Source of the DNA: a virus
IMG/VR virus record: IMGVR_UViG_3300050343_000126
Span: 1 to 23,400 of that record
Strand: one strand, 5' to 3'
Length of the DNA: 23,400 nt
The translations under genes and the position numbers were made by a program. Under the pieces are notes generated by a model. The model worked only from the letters and a program-made list of their open reading frames with translations, was not told the DNA's origin and ran no database searches. Of this stretch, positions 8,398-16,161 are shown one piece after another. Within the stretch, counting starts at the first letter, position 1. Each line of letters opens with the position of its first letter.

Positions 8398-9160
8398 TAT
8401 TTTCCCTTGCTTCTTGACGAGCCCTTCTACTTTCGCGATCAAAGTAGCTTTTTTTATTCCTTGAGCTAGTAATACCCCTTTGTTCCTTACTTGCTGCTCT
8501 TCTCGCCTCTGACCTTTTCGTTTTCCTTATCTTATTAGGAGTTACAGCTTTTTTAGCTGCCATGTCCTTACGTGTTCTTGAGCTATATCCTGCAGGAGCT
8601 TTCGAAGTGTTCGTCGGTTTTTCCTTTACAGGAAGTACTACAGCCTTTCCCATTTTTTGCTTAACTCGTTTATTCCCTTTTTTTAGGTTTTGCTGTTGCA
8701 TTGTTTGTTTAGCCGGTGAAGCATTTCTAGCCGCTTTTCTGTTAGCTTTGTTTTCTTCTCTTGTTGCTTTTCTGTTAGCTCTGTTTTCTTTTCTAGCCGC
8801 TTTTCTGTTAGTTCTGTTTTCAACTCTAACTTCTTTTTTAGTTTTAGGAGCCGTTTTTATTTCAGAAATTTTTTCTGTTGTTCCTCTAGTCTCTATATTA
8901 GACACCTTTTCCACTTTGGGTCTGGACTTACTTCTATTATTTTTAACGTCAGTAGCTAATTGAGCTTTTGTTTTACCTGCTTTTTTAGCATCAGCTGTAG
9001 GATTAGTAGTATTATATTTCTTTTTGTTATACGTTTTAGCTGCAGTAATAAATTCCTCTTTTGTTTTGTATTTGCTTTTGTCAGCATCAGCGTATGCTGC
9101 ATCGTAGGAAACTGCTTTACCCGCTTTTCTATTGTAGGCATTTATTTTTCTTTGGGCCAT
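8390..9160 (-). CDS. Highly basic repeat protein, possible virion DNA-binding or internal protein
   Basis: 256 aa, very rich in Lys, Arg, Ala and Asn. Residues about 1-85 form a compact conserved-looking domain (MAQRKINAYNRKAGKAVSYD, then ADADKSKYKTKEEFITAAKT). The middle holds three tandem repeats of an ENxxNRKAxR unit, and the tail is RSEARRAASKEQRGI and similar. Such proteins in marine phages are probably virion-internal and bind DNA, but this is inference. It may also be made as a fusion with the upstream 48-aa gene: the frame is open for 14 codons upstream of the ATG, back to a nine-A run where a -1 slip would join the two. The stop overlaps the holin start. Confidence 0.65.
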   Translation of the reverse strand: MAQRKINAYNRKAGKAVSYDAAYADADKSKYKTKEEFITAAKTYNKKKYNTTNPTADAKKAGKTKAQLATDVKNNRSKSRPKVEKVSNIETRGTTEKISEIKTAPKTKKEVRVENRTNRKAARKENRANRKATREENKANRKAARNASPAKQTMQQQNLKKGNKRVKQKMGKAVVLPVKEKPTNTSKAPAGYSSRTRKDMAAKKAVTPNKIRKTKRSEARRAASKEQRGITSSRNKKSYFDRESRRARQEARENNG

Positions 9161-9189
9161 ATCTAAACCCTCTGTTTTTTGTTCTGAAG

Positions 9190-9336
9190 TTAAAGAAGGC
9201 GTTTTTTTTTAGCCACTGAAGGGTTTTTCTTCATAGGTACGCCTATTGCTTTCAACAGAGGATTTGTAACTCCACCTTTGGTAGTCTTTTGAATCTTCGC
9301 TGTAATCGGAGTACAGCCTTTTTGTTTGTATGCCAT
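9190..9336 (-). CDS. Miniprotein with QKGCTPITAK motif
   Basis: 48 aa beginning MAYKQKGCTPITAKIQKTTK and ending in a Lys run. I recognise the opening (QKGCTPIT followed by a KAIGVPMKK segment) as a small protein recurrent in marine phages, of unknown role. The stop comes shortly after nine A (plus T, 9202-9210). With one extra A, or a -1 slip, translation would continue as TPSLTSEQKTEGLD directly into the frame of the next gene's ATG at 9160. The start lies one base after the stop of the preceding miniprotein, so the two are translationally linked. Confidence 0.6.
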   Translation of the reverse strand: MAYKQKGCTPITAKIQKTTKGGVTNPLLKAIGVPMKKNPSVAKKKRLL

Positions 9337-9337
9337 C

Positions 9338-9484
9338 TTATTTGTTTTTATATGGTAATAATTTGTTTAATGTTTCTTTTCTCTGCGCACAGCCACAGCC
9401 CCCTGGTATTTTATCGGCTAATCTTTTTATACCAGTTGCTTTTGTAAATTTTTCTATGGAATCTCCTAGTCCTTTTGATTTCAT
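9338..9484 (-). CDS. Cys-containing miniprotein (GLGDSIEK family-like)
   Basis: 48 aa starting MKSKGLGDSIEKFTKATGIK, then a GGCGCAQRKE segment with two Cys in CGC and a final LNKLLPYKNK. This resembles a short protein I remember from many marine phage genomes: an N-terminal amphipathic helix, a CGC motif and a terminal LNKxxPYK. Function is not known to me. The paired Cys could bind metal or form a redox pair. It sits between the RSFCAR-type basic protein and the QKGCTPIT miniprotein, with a gap of only 4 bases upstream and 1 base downstream. Confidence 0.6.
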   Translation of the reverse strand: MKSKGLGDSIEKFTKATGIKRLADKIPGGCGCAQRKETLNKLLPYKNK

Positions 9485-9488
9485 AATA

Positions 9489-10025
9489 TTAACAGTTCCA
9501 TCTCCTTCTAGCAGCCTTGCCTCTTTCTCCTGTCCAGCCTTTAGACCTAGCGCAAAAGGATCTGCGCCTTCCAGCGGCTTTGCTGTCCGGGTCTAACTTT
9601 GAAGGCTTTGTTGTAACAGCTGTCTGAAGCTTACTACCGGGATTTTTACGCTTATATTCATTAACTCCCTTTTGAGTCATACCTCCTCCAGCAGCTGCGC
9701 CAGTGCCGGTCTTGTTTGCTTTATTAAAGTTTTTGCCTCTACCTATAGTTCGTCTAGGATTTTCACCTTTTTTTGATTTTCTTTCAGACTTCCTTATTTC
9801 TCTATTTTCCTGTCTAGCCGCTCTTTTATATAACCTATCAGCTTTTTTGTCCCTACCTTCGTCGACTGCTTTAGCTCCTTTAGCTGCTGTTTTTGCAGAT
9901 TTAGTTTGTTTAACAGGAGTTTCAGGTGCTGCTTCTATTTTAGCTTTTAGATGTTCCGGTAGCCTGCTCTGATTACCTTTTAAAGCTTTTGCTAATGGTG
10001 ATTTTGGTGATTGTAAGTATGCCAT
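9489..10025 (-). CDS. Basic protein ending in RSFCAR...RRRWNC motif
   Basis: 178 aa, strongly basic. The N-terminal 30 residues (MAYLQSPKSPLAKALKGNQS) are followed by a disordered Lys/Ala/Arg stretch and then a well-defined C-terminus with RRRSFCARSKGW near residue 150 and RRRWNC as the last six residues. I recognise this C-terminal SFCAR / WNC signature, with two spaced Cys, from marine phage and some giant-virus proteins. Its function is undescribed as far as I know. The repeated Arg-Glu section in the middle resembles the neighbouring basic proteins, so these may be co-packaged virion proteins. The Cys spacing suggests a small disulfide or zinc site, which is inference. Confidence 0.7.
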   Translation of the reverse strand: MAYLQSPKSPLAKALKGNQSRLPEHLKAKIEAAPETPVKQTKSAKTAAKGAKAVDEGRDKKADRLYKRAARQENREIRKSERKSKKGENPRRTIGRGKNFNKANKTGTGAAAGGGMTQKGVNEYKRKNPGSKLQTAVTTKPSKLDPDSKAAGRRRSFCARSKGWTGERGKAARRRWNC

Positions 10026-10030
10026 AATTA

Positions 10031-10825
10031 TTACTTTTTAAAATAATTTTTCTTCAAAGGAGCTCGCATCTTTCCTACTGCCGACTTAGCCTCCTCTTCA
10101 GCTCCAGCGGCTTTCCTACGTTGCTTATTTCTTGCATCAGCTATCAATTGGTCTCTAGTATAGTCAGATTTTGTTTTCATAACGTCAACCTCATAAGTTC
10201 CTCCAGCACCTAAACCAAATGATTGAGCTTCTTTATTTAAGTCTGATCTTTTTTGGAAAGCCATTTTTTCATTTGCTATTTCCTCTTGCTTAGCGTCACG
10301 CTTAGATTGCTTAAAAGCTTCTCTTCTATCTTTTCTTTTTGTACCATCAGCTTTAGCTTGTTTTCTATCTTCTCTAGCTTCTTTTATTTTAGCTCTTCTA
10401 AGATCTTTTTCTGTTTTCTTAGTAGTACGATTTAATTCTCTAGTTTCAAGATCTCCAAGAACTCTACGCTTTTGTTTTTTATATTCCTGTATATCTCCTA
10501 TAAAATCATCAGTACCAGGTTTTTGTTCAGTAAATGTTTCAAACTCTTCGGGGCTTTCCTTCCCTTCTTCATCTGCCCAGCGGCATCCAGCAACTCCTCT
10601 TTTACGAGAGCCGTCGGCATTGTAACATTTTTCTTCAAAGCTTAAAGAGGCTTGAGTTCTTCTTCTTCCGGTAATAGTTTCGCCTGGACTCCCTTTGTCT
10701 TTGTAAGTTGTACGGTAAGCGTCGCCAGCTCCTGCTATCAAATCTGAGGAGGTAGTTTGCTTTAAAGCAGAATTATACTCTCCCGCGGTTTTAGCTTTTT
10801 TTGTTATTGGTGTGGATTTATACAT
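10031..10825 (-). CDS. Basic coiled-coil protein, probable virion component
   Basis: 264 aa. Residues about 1-70 contain a Gly-rich loop and a Cys pair in KCYNADGSRKRGVAGCRWAD. The central part is a long, highly charged helix (RELNRTTKKTEKDLRRAKIK), and the end is basic (KMRAPLKKNYFKK). It lacks transmembrane segments or enzyme motifs. Together with the two other Lys/Arg-rich proteins downstream it forms a run of basic proteins between the metallopeptidase and the holin. A role as DNA-condensing, head-internal or head-tail accessory protein is plausible but unproven. The stop lies 5 bases before the next gene's ATG. Confidence 0.65.
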   Translation of the reverse strand: MYKSTPITKKAKTAGEYNSALKQTTSSDLIAGAGDAYRTTYKDKGSPGETITGRRRTQASLSFEEKCYNADGSRKRGVAGCRWADEEGKESPEEFETFTEQKPGTDDFIGDIQEYKKQKRRVLGDLETRELNRTTKKTEKDLRRAKIKEAREDRKQAKADGTKRKDRREAFKQSKRDAKQEEIANEKMAFQKRSDLNKEAQSFGLGAGGTYEVDVMKTKSDYTRDQLIADARNKQRRKAAGAEEEAKSAVGKMRAPLKKNYFKK

Positions 10826-10826
10826 C

Positions 10827-11180
10827 TTATTGTTTTTTATATGCCTCAGCTTCCCAAGGTAAGTTATGAGCCCCTTCTTCCATAGTTGCTCGTGAATATA
10901 CTCTAGCTGGTGATCTTGTGTCTTTTTTCCAAGTTACCGTATTATTATCATATTGCAACCGGCCTTGTTTCATTTGGTCCATGTGAACTTTTTCGTGATC
11001 AATTGCCTCCTGCTTTGCTTTTCCTTTAAGACTCTTATCTATAAATATGGTTCCGTCATTATTAGCTTCTGCTAATACTCCTCCATCTTTTAAATCTTTT
11101 TTAAACACTGGAGTATCATAGGTAGATGTTTCTTTATCTACACCTATCATATCCGAAAAGTCTTTAAGTTTGAATGCCAT
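10827..11180 (-). CDS. Small HExxH metallopeptidase-like protein
   Basis: 117 aa with a zincin-type motif HEKVH at residues 62-66 (two His ligands plus catalytic Glu63). The motif follows a predicted strand-helix (GTIFIDKSLKGKAKQEAIDH) as in small metallopeptidases. A possible third ligand is Glu110 or Glu112 in NLPWEAEAYKKQ at the C-terminus. Size and layout fit the short, single-domain peptidases found near capsid genes in marine phages. It could process a virion protein or a host factor; the substrate is unknown. The ATG overlaps the stop of the winged-helix gene by one base, which suggests coupled translation. Confidence 0.65.
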   Translation of the reverse strand: MAFKLKDFSDMIGVDKETSTYDTPVFKKDLKDGGVLAEANNDGTIFIDKSLKGKAKQEAIDHEKVHMDQMKQGRLQYDNNTVTWKKDTRSPARVYSRATMEEGAHNLPWEAEAYKKQ

Positions 11181-11620
11181 TATCTTTCTTTATCTTTAAT
11201 CATATCGTCAATAGCCTTATTAAAGGTTTTATCAGTATATGTTTTGTTTTTGTAAAATACGCTCCTACTAGATTGTGGCAAGTTTTCCTCACCTAATAAT
11301 ATTCTATATACTCTTGTTATAAGAGACTTAGCTTTACGAGACATTTGGTATACTGCGTATTTAGACGATGTTCTATTTCGTTCTTTAAACACATCGATCC
11401 AACCTTCCCTTCTTAATCTCTCCCACCTGTTTTTATCCCAGGTATAAGTATAAGCTCCGTCTATAAAATCCTGTCTTCTAAAAAATTCTTTGCAATCCAG
11501 ATACACCAATAATTCAAAATCTGCACTTGAAAGTTCATAAGTTTTAGTAACCCATCTTCTAGTTAGCCTATAGTACTTAAAGAGGTTCATATCTCTTAAA
11601 TCTTTTGGCGATAGCTTCAT
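11180..11620 (-). CDS. Winged-helix (MarR-like) DNA-binding protein
   Basis: 146 aa. The order of elements fits a MarR-type winged helix: helix LFKYYRLTRRWVTKTYELSS, helix ADFELLVYLDC, a recognition-helix region (YTWDKNRWERLRREGWI) and a beta-wing (VFKERNRTSSKYAVYQMSRK), then a long C-terminal helix. It probably binds DNA and may regulate late transcription, or may be virion-associated. I saw no effector pocket or metal motif. The gene overlaps its upstream neighbour groES by 4 bases and the peptidase by one, so the three are co-translated. Confidence 0.6.
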   Translation of the reverse strand: MKLSPKDLRDMNLFKYYRLTRRWVTKTYELSSADFELLVYLDCKEFFRRQDFIDGAYTYTWDKNRWERLRREGWIDVFKERNRTSSKYAVYQMSRKAKSLITRVYRILLGEENLPQSSRSVFYKNKTYTDKTFNKAIDDMIKDKER

Positions 11621-11874
11621 TCTACTAAAACAATATCATTTGCTTTTATAACATATAACATTTTGTCATTCCAGTCAATACCAAACCCTGCGTGTTTGTC
11701 GTACCTTATTATGTCACCTTCTTTTATGGTCGGTACATTCTCCCCAACGCTTACAACGTTGGCTCGAACATATCTTATATCTGTATTTTGCTTATCTGTT
11801 AATTCTAAGCCAGCAACCTTCTTAGGCGCTTCTTTTATCTTGTCTACAACTACGTAGTAATTTATTGCCTGCAT
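11617..11874 (-). CDS. groS: Co-chaperonin GroES
   Basis: 85 aa, slightly shorter than the bacterial 95-97. It has the GroES layout: an N-terminal strand (MQAINYYVVVDKI), a mobile-loop region (about residues 14-34, APKKVAGLELTDKQN), then ANVVSVGENVPTIKEGDIIR, corresponding to the GxVxAVG and GD-V strands, and the final YVIKANDIVLVE matching the conserved end that carries the 'ndil' element. It forms the lid on GroEL during folding. Its start overlaps the groEL stop by a single base, so the two form a compact phage chaperonin operon. The loop sequence differs from host types, as expected if it is specialised for phage substrates. Confidence 0.8.
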   Translation of the reverse strand: MQAINYYVVVDKIKEAPKKVAGLELTDKQNTDIRYVRANVVSVGENVPTIKEGDIIRYDKHAGFGIDWNDKMLYVIKANDIVLVE

Positions 11875-13427
11875 TATGCTAATCTTTTATTACTGATTAC
11901 ACAATCTGCAGAAATTATAGTATTGACAACACTAACTGCATTCTTCAGCGCCGACTTGGTAACTAACACAGGATCTATAATGCCTGCTTTAATCATATTA
12001 ACTTCTTTGCCGGTTTTAACATCTATACCTTTATTCTTTCCTTTAGGGTCAGACATTGAGTGAATGCCCGCATTTGCTAATATAGTTTTAAAAGGTGCTC
12101 TAATTGCTTCTAGTAATATCTCTTCACCCTCATTTGCCGCAACAATTTTATTAGCAGCATTAAGTAAAGCTATTCCGCCTCCAGGCACTATACCTTCCTT
12201 ATAAGCGGCTTTTGTCGCATATATTGCATCTTCAACTCTATCTTTCTTTTCTTTTAGCTCTACTTCGGAATCTGCTCCTACGAACACAACACCTACTTGG
12301 CCCGACAGCATAGATAATCGCTGTTCTAATTTTTTCTTAAAGAATGGATTTGTTTCGTCTTTTAATTTAGCGACTACACTATCTATTCTTTCTTGTAATA
12401 AATCGTTATCAGGTTCTATTTGCAGTACTGTGCTTTTATCATTAGTAACTGCTTTAATAGCTTCACCTAATACGCTTGGATCTATTAAATCTAAATCATC
12501 ACCTAGCTCTTCGTTTATTACCTGAGCCCCGGTTAGTATTGCAAGATCTTCTATAGTCTCTTGTCTAGTAGGCCCAAACCCTGGGGTGTCAATAATATTT
12601 ACTTTAATATTACCTTTTACTTTATTAGCCATTAACGTGGAAAACGGCTGTTGCTCAACTTCTGATATTATAAGTAAGCTGCGTTTGTTCTTTACGACGT
12701 ATTCTAAGACACTTTGTATTCTTCTAATGTTTGGTATTGGCGAAGATACAATAAGGACACACGGGTCGTCTAAAACAGCTTCACCCTTGTCTTTGTCAGT
12801 TGCAAAGTGTGAGGACTTTAGTTTAGAATCAAATTGTACGCCTTCAACAAAATCTACGTAAGTTTCATTTGTTTCAGACTCTTCCATTAAAACAACCCCG
12901 TCTTTACCTACTTTTTCGTAAGCTTGCCCAATTTTAGTTCCCAATTCCTCATCATTGTTACAGCTTATTATTGCAACATTCTTTAGCATCTCACCTTCAA
13001 CTGGAACACAGTTTTTGTCTAAATACTTTTTTACTTTTTCCGCTCCACTTGCAATCCCTGCTTTTAGATCTCGTACGGATGTTTCTTTGTCTTTATTAGC
13101 TTCTTCCAATAAAGCGTCAGCTAAGACAGTAGCGGTAGTTGTACCGTCTCCTGCCTCTCTAACTGTGTTGCTAGCAGCTTCCTTTATTAAGGTTGCTCCT
13201 ATATTTTCAACCGGGTGTAATAAGACTACGCTTTCCGCAACGGTTACTCCATCTTTTGTTATTACCGGTCTACCTAAGGCATCTTCAAAAATTACACATT
13301 TACCGCTGGCCCCTAATGTGGACTTTACCGCGTTTGACAATTTTTTTACGCCTTGCATTATTTCTTCATTGGCTTGTACGCCAAATGTGAGAGTTTTAAC
13401 AATCTCACTTGGTTTATTAAATTCCAT
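11874..13427 (-). CDS. groL: Chaperonin GroEL
   Basis: 517 aa (bacterial about 545), a full three-domain GroEL. ATP-site residues are present: ITKDG (Asp59, equal to Asp52 of E. coli), AGDGTTTATV (Asp94, equal to Asp87) and VEDA (Asp400, equal to Asp398), plus PGGG (415-418). The apical domain keeps hydrophobic patches. It ends in CVISNKRLA and lacks the Gly-Gly-Met tail of cellular GroEL. Adjacent groES and a second GroES-like gene downstream suggest a phage-dedicated folding chamber, likely for capsid or fibre proteins; that substrate is inference. The intergenic region upstream (13,428-13,503) could hold its promoter. Confidence 0.95.
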   Translation of the reverse strand: MEFNKPSEIVKTLTFGVQANEEIMQGVKKLSNAVKSTLGASGKCVIFEDALGRPVITKDGVTVAESVVLLHPVENIGATLIKEAASNTVREAGDGTTTATVLADALLEEANKDKETSVRDLKAGIASGAEKVKKYLDKNCVPVEGEMLKNVAIISCNNDEELGTKIGQAYEKVGKDGVVLMEESETNETYVDFVEGVQFDSKLKSSHFATDKDKGEAVLDDPCVLIVSSPIPNIRRIQSVLEYVVKNKRSLLIISEVEQQPFSTLMANKVKGNIKVNIIDTPGFGPTRQETIEDLAILTGAQVINEELGDDLDLIDPSVLGEAIKAVTNDKSTVLQIEPDNDLLQERIDSVVAKLKDETNPFFKKKLEQRLSMLSGQVGVVFVGADSEVELKEKKDRVEDAIYATKAAYKEGIVPGGGIALLNAANKIVAANEGEEILLEAIRAPFKTILANAGIHSMSDPKGKNKGIDVKTGKEVNMIKAGIIDPVLVTKSALKNAVSVVNTIISADCVISNKRLA

Positions 13428-13503
13428 TCAATTATATTTTAATTATATTTAATTTTGGTCTACGTATAATTATTACGTAATATACTTGTTTATTTAAAAT
13501 GTA
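13428..13503 (-). promoter_or_regulatory. Candidate promoter/operator region upstream of groEL
   Basis: A 76-bp A/T-rich gap, the widest spacing inside the late block. On the minus strand it contains TACGTA, seven bases, then TACGTA (about 13,460-13,480), forming a possible hairpin or a two-site operator of the self-complementary TACGTA. No match to the plus-strand 34-bp promoter motif is visible. A promoter here is inferred only from spacing and the inverted repeat. Confidence 0.3.
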
Positions 13504-13845
13504 TTATTCACCTACCACTAATGTTACAGTAACTGGCGTTATAAGTAATCCAATAGCAGCAGCAATGCTGTCTTCGATAGAAGTTACTTTCTCTTCACCC
13601 ATTGCAGCTTTAGTCCAAGCTACTACTTCTTCGTTTGTAAGCTGGTCAAAAGGTATAAAATCTGTAATATCCTCTATATTTAAAGTTTGAGTGCCAATAC
13701 TCCGCGAAGTATAAGCTTTTCCTTCTGGGTCTAATGTGTCAGATACACCTGTTGCAACCCAATGTACGTTATACACTACATCAGATTCCCCCTCTGTTTC
13801 AACATAGCAATCAACTGTTTTGCAATTCCATTCGTAAGTAATCAT
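13504..13845 (-). CDS. Tail-fibre-associated conserved protein
   Basis: 113 aa. The pattern YEWNCKTVDCYVETEGESDV, then VVYNVHWVATGVSD, then DFIPFDQLTNEEVVAWTKAA resembles a small family found next to tail-fibre genes in cyanophages and other marine phages (beta-rich first half, then a short PFDQLT-type helix). I know no biochemical role. The C-terminus is hydrophobic (ITPVTVTLVVGE). It sits between the tail-fibre group and groEL, so a structural or fibre-assembly role is the best guess. It has two Cys in the first 13 residues. Confidence 0.6.
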   Translation of the reverse strand: MITYEWNCKTVDCYVETEGESDVVYNVHWVATGVSDTLDPEGKAYTSRSIGTQTLNIEDITDFIPFDQLTNEEVVAWTKAAMGEEKVTSIEDSIAAAIGLLITPVTVTLVVGE

Positions 13846-13867
13846 AATTTTTGTTTTTTTTATTTGT

Positions 13868-14263
13868 TTAAGTAGTAATTGATAACACTTCTATGATTGG
13901 GTTGATAACCCACGTAGAACCCGTAGGTCCTGGATTTAAAGTTATAAGATCTCCGACTGCATATCCAGAACCCTCGTCCCCAGAGTTAATTTGTTGAGCT
14001 GATACAAAGCTTTTATTTTTCCTATTATTATAACTAACTGTTACAGCAAACTTAGCGCCTGTACCGCTGCCGTCAGTGCTAGATTGCTCAAACACATATA
14101 GACCGCTTACGTCACCGCTGCAATCACCTTGTTCGTCAATGCTTGATGTAATTACCGCTCCACCTACAGGCCAAACCCGTGTGCTTCCTAAATAGGCTTT
14201 AGTTACTGTAGTTGAACCTAGTTTTAAAGCACTTATACTTCCACTTCCTAATGAAATAGCCAT
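13868..14263 (-). CDS. Short tail-fibre/adaptor-like protein
   Basis: 131 aa. The start MAISLGSGSISALKLGSTTV followed by KAYLGSTRVWP is a motif common at the head of small phage fibre or adaptor proteins (repeated 'LGST' strands). The remainder is Gly/Ser/Thr-rich, beta-type (SGYAVGDLITLNPGPTGSTW). It lies immediately after the 626-aa fibre gene with a one-base gap. It probably attaches to the virion with its N-terminus and displays a small beta-domain. Function is inferred from motif and location. Confidence 0.6.
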   Translation of the reverse strand: MAISLGSGSISALKLGSTTVTKAYLGSTRVWPVGGAVITSSIDEQGDCSGDVSGLYVFEQSSTDGSGTGAKFAVTVSYNNRKNKSFVSAQQINSGDEGSGYAVGDLITLNPGPTGSTWVINPIIEVLSITT

Positions 14264-14264
14264 A

Positions 14265-16145
14265 TTAAGTTATTATATATAAAGTGGTTGCTACTGGTGT
14301 TCCAGCATCATATTCCGCTTGTGTTAAACTAACTATATTTATAACTGAGTCAGAACCATTTGGTTCTCCTGTTATTACGGAAGTTACTTGATCTTCTAAA
14401 AAATCTTCTTTTTCAATATACTTTACTTCTCTAGAGCCACCAACATCTACTATAGCTAAAACGTCGTCATCAGCTGCTGATGTTAATTGTGTTCCACTTG
14501 AAAGTATAAAGTTGTTATTTCCAGAATAATCTAAAGCTATTGTGCCGCTAGTGGTAATAGTTCCTCCTGTTAATCCTGTTCCTGCAACTATACTAGTAAC
14601 TCCGCCTGCATCTTCCCATGCAACCCCAGAGCCTGTTGAGGTTAATACCTGCCCATCTGTTCCTTGAGCTCCTGATACTTTTAAATTAACTAAATCTAAA
14701 GTATCATCTACTGTAGTAGCTCCATTAAAGTAGGCAGTGCCTTCATTGTAAAAATCAATAGATGGGTGTGTTGCTGATATTCCTACTGCAAACTTACCTG
14801 TTATATTTGCATCACCACTAACACTTAAATCCTCAGTAGGACTAGTAGTCCCAATACCTACGTTACCTGTATTAGTTATACGCACATGCTCTGATAAAGC
14901 CCCAGCATCTGTTACCGAACCAATTACTGTAAACCCAGAGGCACCACCGATATAAGACGTGGCGTTTGCAGAGTCTCCATTACCAATAGTTAAGTAAGCG
15001 TAGCCTGAAGGTGATTTAATCTGTAGTAAATTGTTGCCTAAATTAGCATTTGGTGCGTATGTTGCAGAGCCAATTTGCAATTTAGCTCCAGGGCTAGTAG
15101 TCCCTATACCGACGTTGCCGGAAGAATTAATACGCATGCGCTCAGCATCAACAGTGAAGAATTTCATATTACTTCCTAAGGATACTGCTTTAATATCTAC
15201 ATCGTCTCTGTCGCTTGAATTTAATTGTATCTTACCTCTAACCGCTCCAGCGTCTGTTAAATATAAATTATCTTCAACTAAAACATCCCCTGAAAAAATT
15301 GTTGTATCTGAGCTTATAGCTAATTGTCTACCGAGTAGTGAAGATATATGGTTTACGTTTGTTGTAGAATTGTGATATATCTCAAAGTCAGGGGCATTTC
15401 CAAAATTTAATTTAAAATTATCTGGCATTAAAACACCGCTTGTTCCAGTCATTGTGCCACCTGCTAGTGGTAAATAAGGACCCCCAGTGCCGCCGCCACT
15501 TGATACTGTAATATTACCAGAAGCATCTGATACTAACGTACCTGCAGTATATGTATTTAATTTAAGTGCTCCATCTTTATCAATACGCATTTTTTCCGCC
15601 AAGGCAGTACCATTGTAAGTTTTAAATGATAAATCTCTACCAGATTCATTATAGTTAGCTACTATATTGGCGTCTCCATTATTAAACGTTAGATAAGCCC
15701 CATCCCCGTTTTGTATATTAATATTACCTCCGTGAACATGAAATTTTTGAACAGGGCTAGTCGTCCCGATTCCGACGTTGCCGGTAGAGGTGATACGCAT
15801 AAACTCATTAGACCCATTCTCAAACTTAACAGTAGCGGCATTAATTTCTACATTTCCCCATCTAGCGCCATTATAACCCACGGCAAGTGAACCAAAATTA
15901 TCTTGTTCAGGAGCTAAGTAGGAAGTAGCCCTACTTAAAAATAGTCCTTGACCTCTAAGTTTTGCATAATTACCATCTGAGTGAAATACACTTACGTCTG
16001 GGGTTTCACCTGATTTAATCACTTTTATATTACCATTAACCTCAAGCTTCTCGCCAGGAGTAGAGGTTCCAATTCCTACGTCGCCAAGAAAGTAGGAATC
16101 AGTAGTGCCTGTGACATTTAAACTATCATAATATTTTATTGCCAT
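14265..16145 (-). CDS. Tail fibre with GIGTTSP repeats
   Basis: 626 aa. The beta-helical fibre body carries four VGIGT(T/S)(S/T)P units (near residues 23, 125, 350 and 430), each followed by a short beta strand of the KLEVNG or DLSVSG type, as in trimeric phage fibres. Another hallmark is GTDGQVLTSTGSGVAWEDAG near residue 500. The C-terminus ends LTQAEYDAGTPVATTLYIIT, a closing motif seen in many phage fibres. There is no obvious S74 intramolecular chaperone domain. It probably binds the host surface. Head type MAIKYYDSLNV resembles the next fibre's MAIQFYDSIDL, so both likely dock at the same virion site. Confidence 0.8.
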   Translation of the reverse strand: MAIKYYDSLNVTGTTDSYFLGDVGIGTSTPGEKLEVNGNIKVIKSGETPDVSVFHSDGNYAKLRGQGLFLSRATSYLAPEQDNFGSLAVGYNGARWGNVEINAATVKFENGSNEFMRITSTGNVGIGTTSPVQKFHVHGGNINIQNGDGAYLTFNNGDANIVANYNESGRDLSFKTYNGTALAEKMRIDKDGALKLNTYTAGTLVSDASGNITVSSGGGTGGPYLPLAGGTMTGTSGVLMPDNFKLNFGNAPDFEIYHNSTTNVNHISSLLGRQLAISSDTTIFSGDVLVEDNLYLTDAGAVRGKIQLNSSDRDDVDIKAVSLGSNMKFFTVDAERMRINSSGNVGIGTTSPGAKLQIGSATYAPNANLGNNLLQIKSPSGYAYLTIGNGDSANATSYIGGASGFTVIGSVTDAGALSEHVRITNTGNVGIGTTSPTEDLSVSGDANITGKFAVGISATHPSIDFYNEGTAYFNGATTVDDTLDLVNLKVSGAQGTDGQVLTSTGSGVAWEDAGGVTSIVAGTGLTGGTITTSGTIALDYSGNNNFILSSGTQLTSAADDDVLAIVDVGGSREVKYIEKEDFLEDQVTSVITGEPNGSDSVINIVSLTQAEYDAGTPVATTLYIIT

Positions 16146-16161
16146 TTAAGTATATTTTATA

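Noticed and set aside
8562-8963. Long plus-strand open frame with hydrophobic Phe/Leu-rich protein.
   Set aside because: It is the antisense of the Lys/Arg-rich repeat gene; hydrophobic antisense frames are expected from Lys/Glu/Arg codons.
15031-15375. 114-aa plus-strand open frame within the tail fibre.
   Set aside because: Antisense shadow; repeats in it mirror the GIGTTSP repeats of the fibre.
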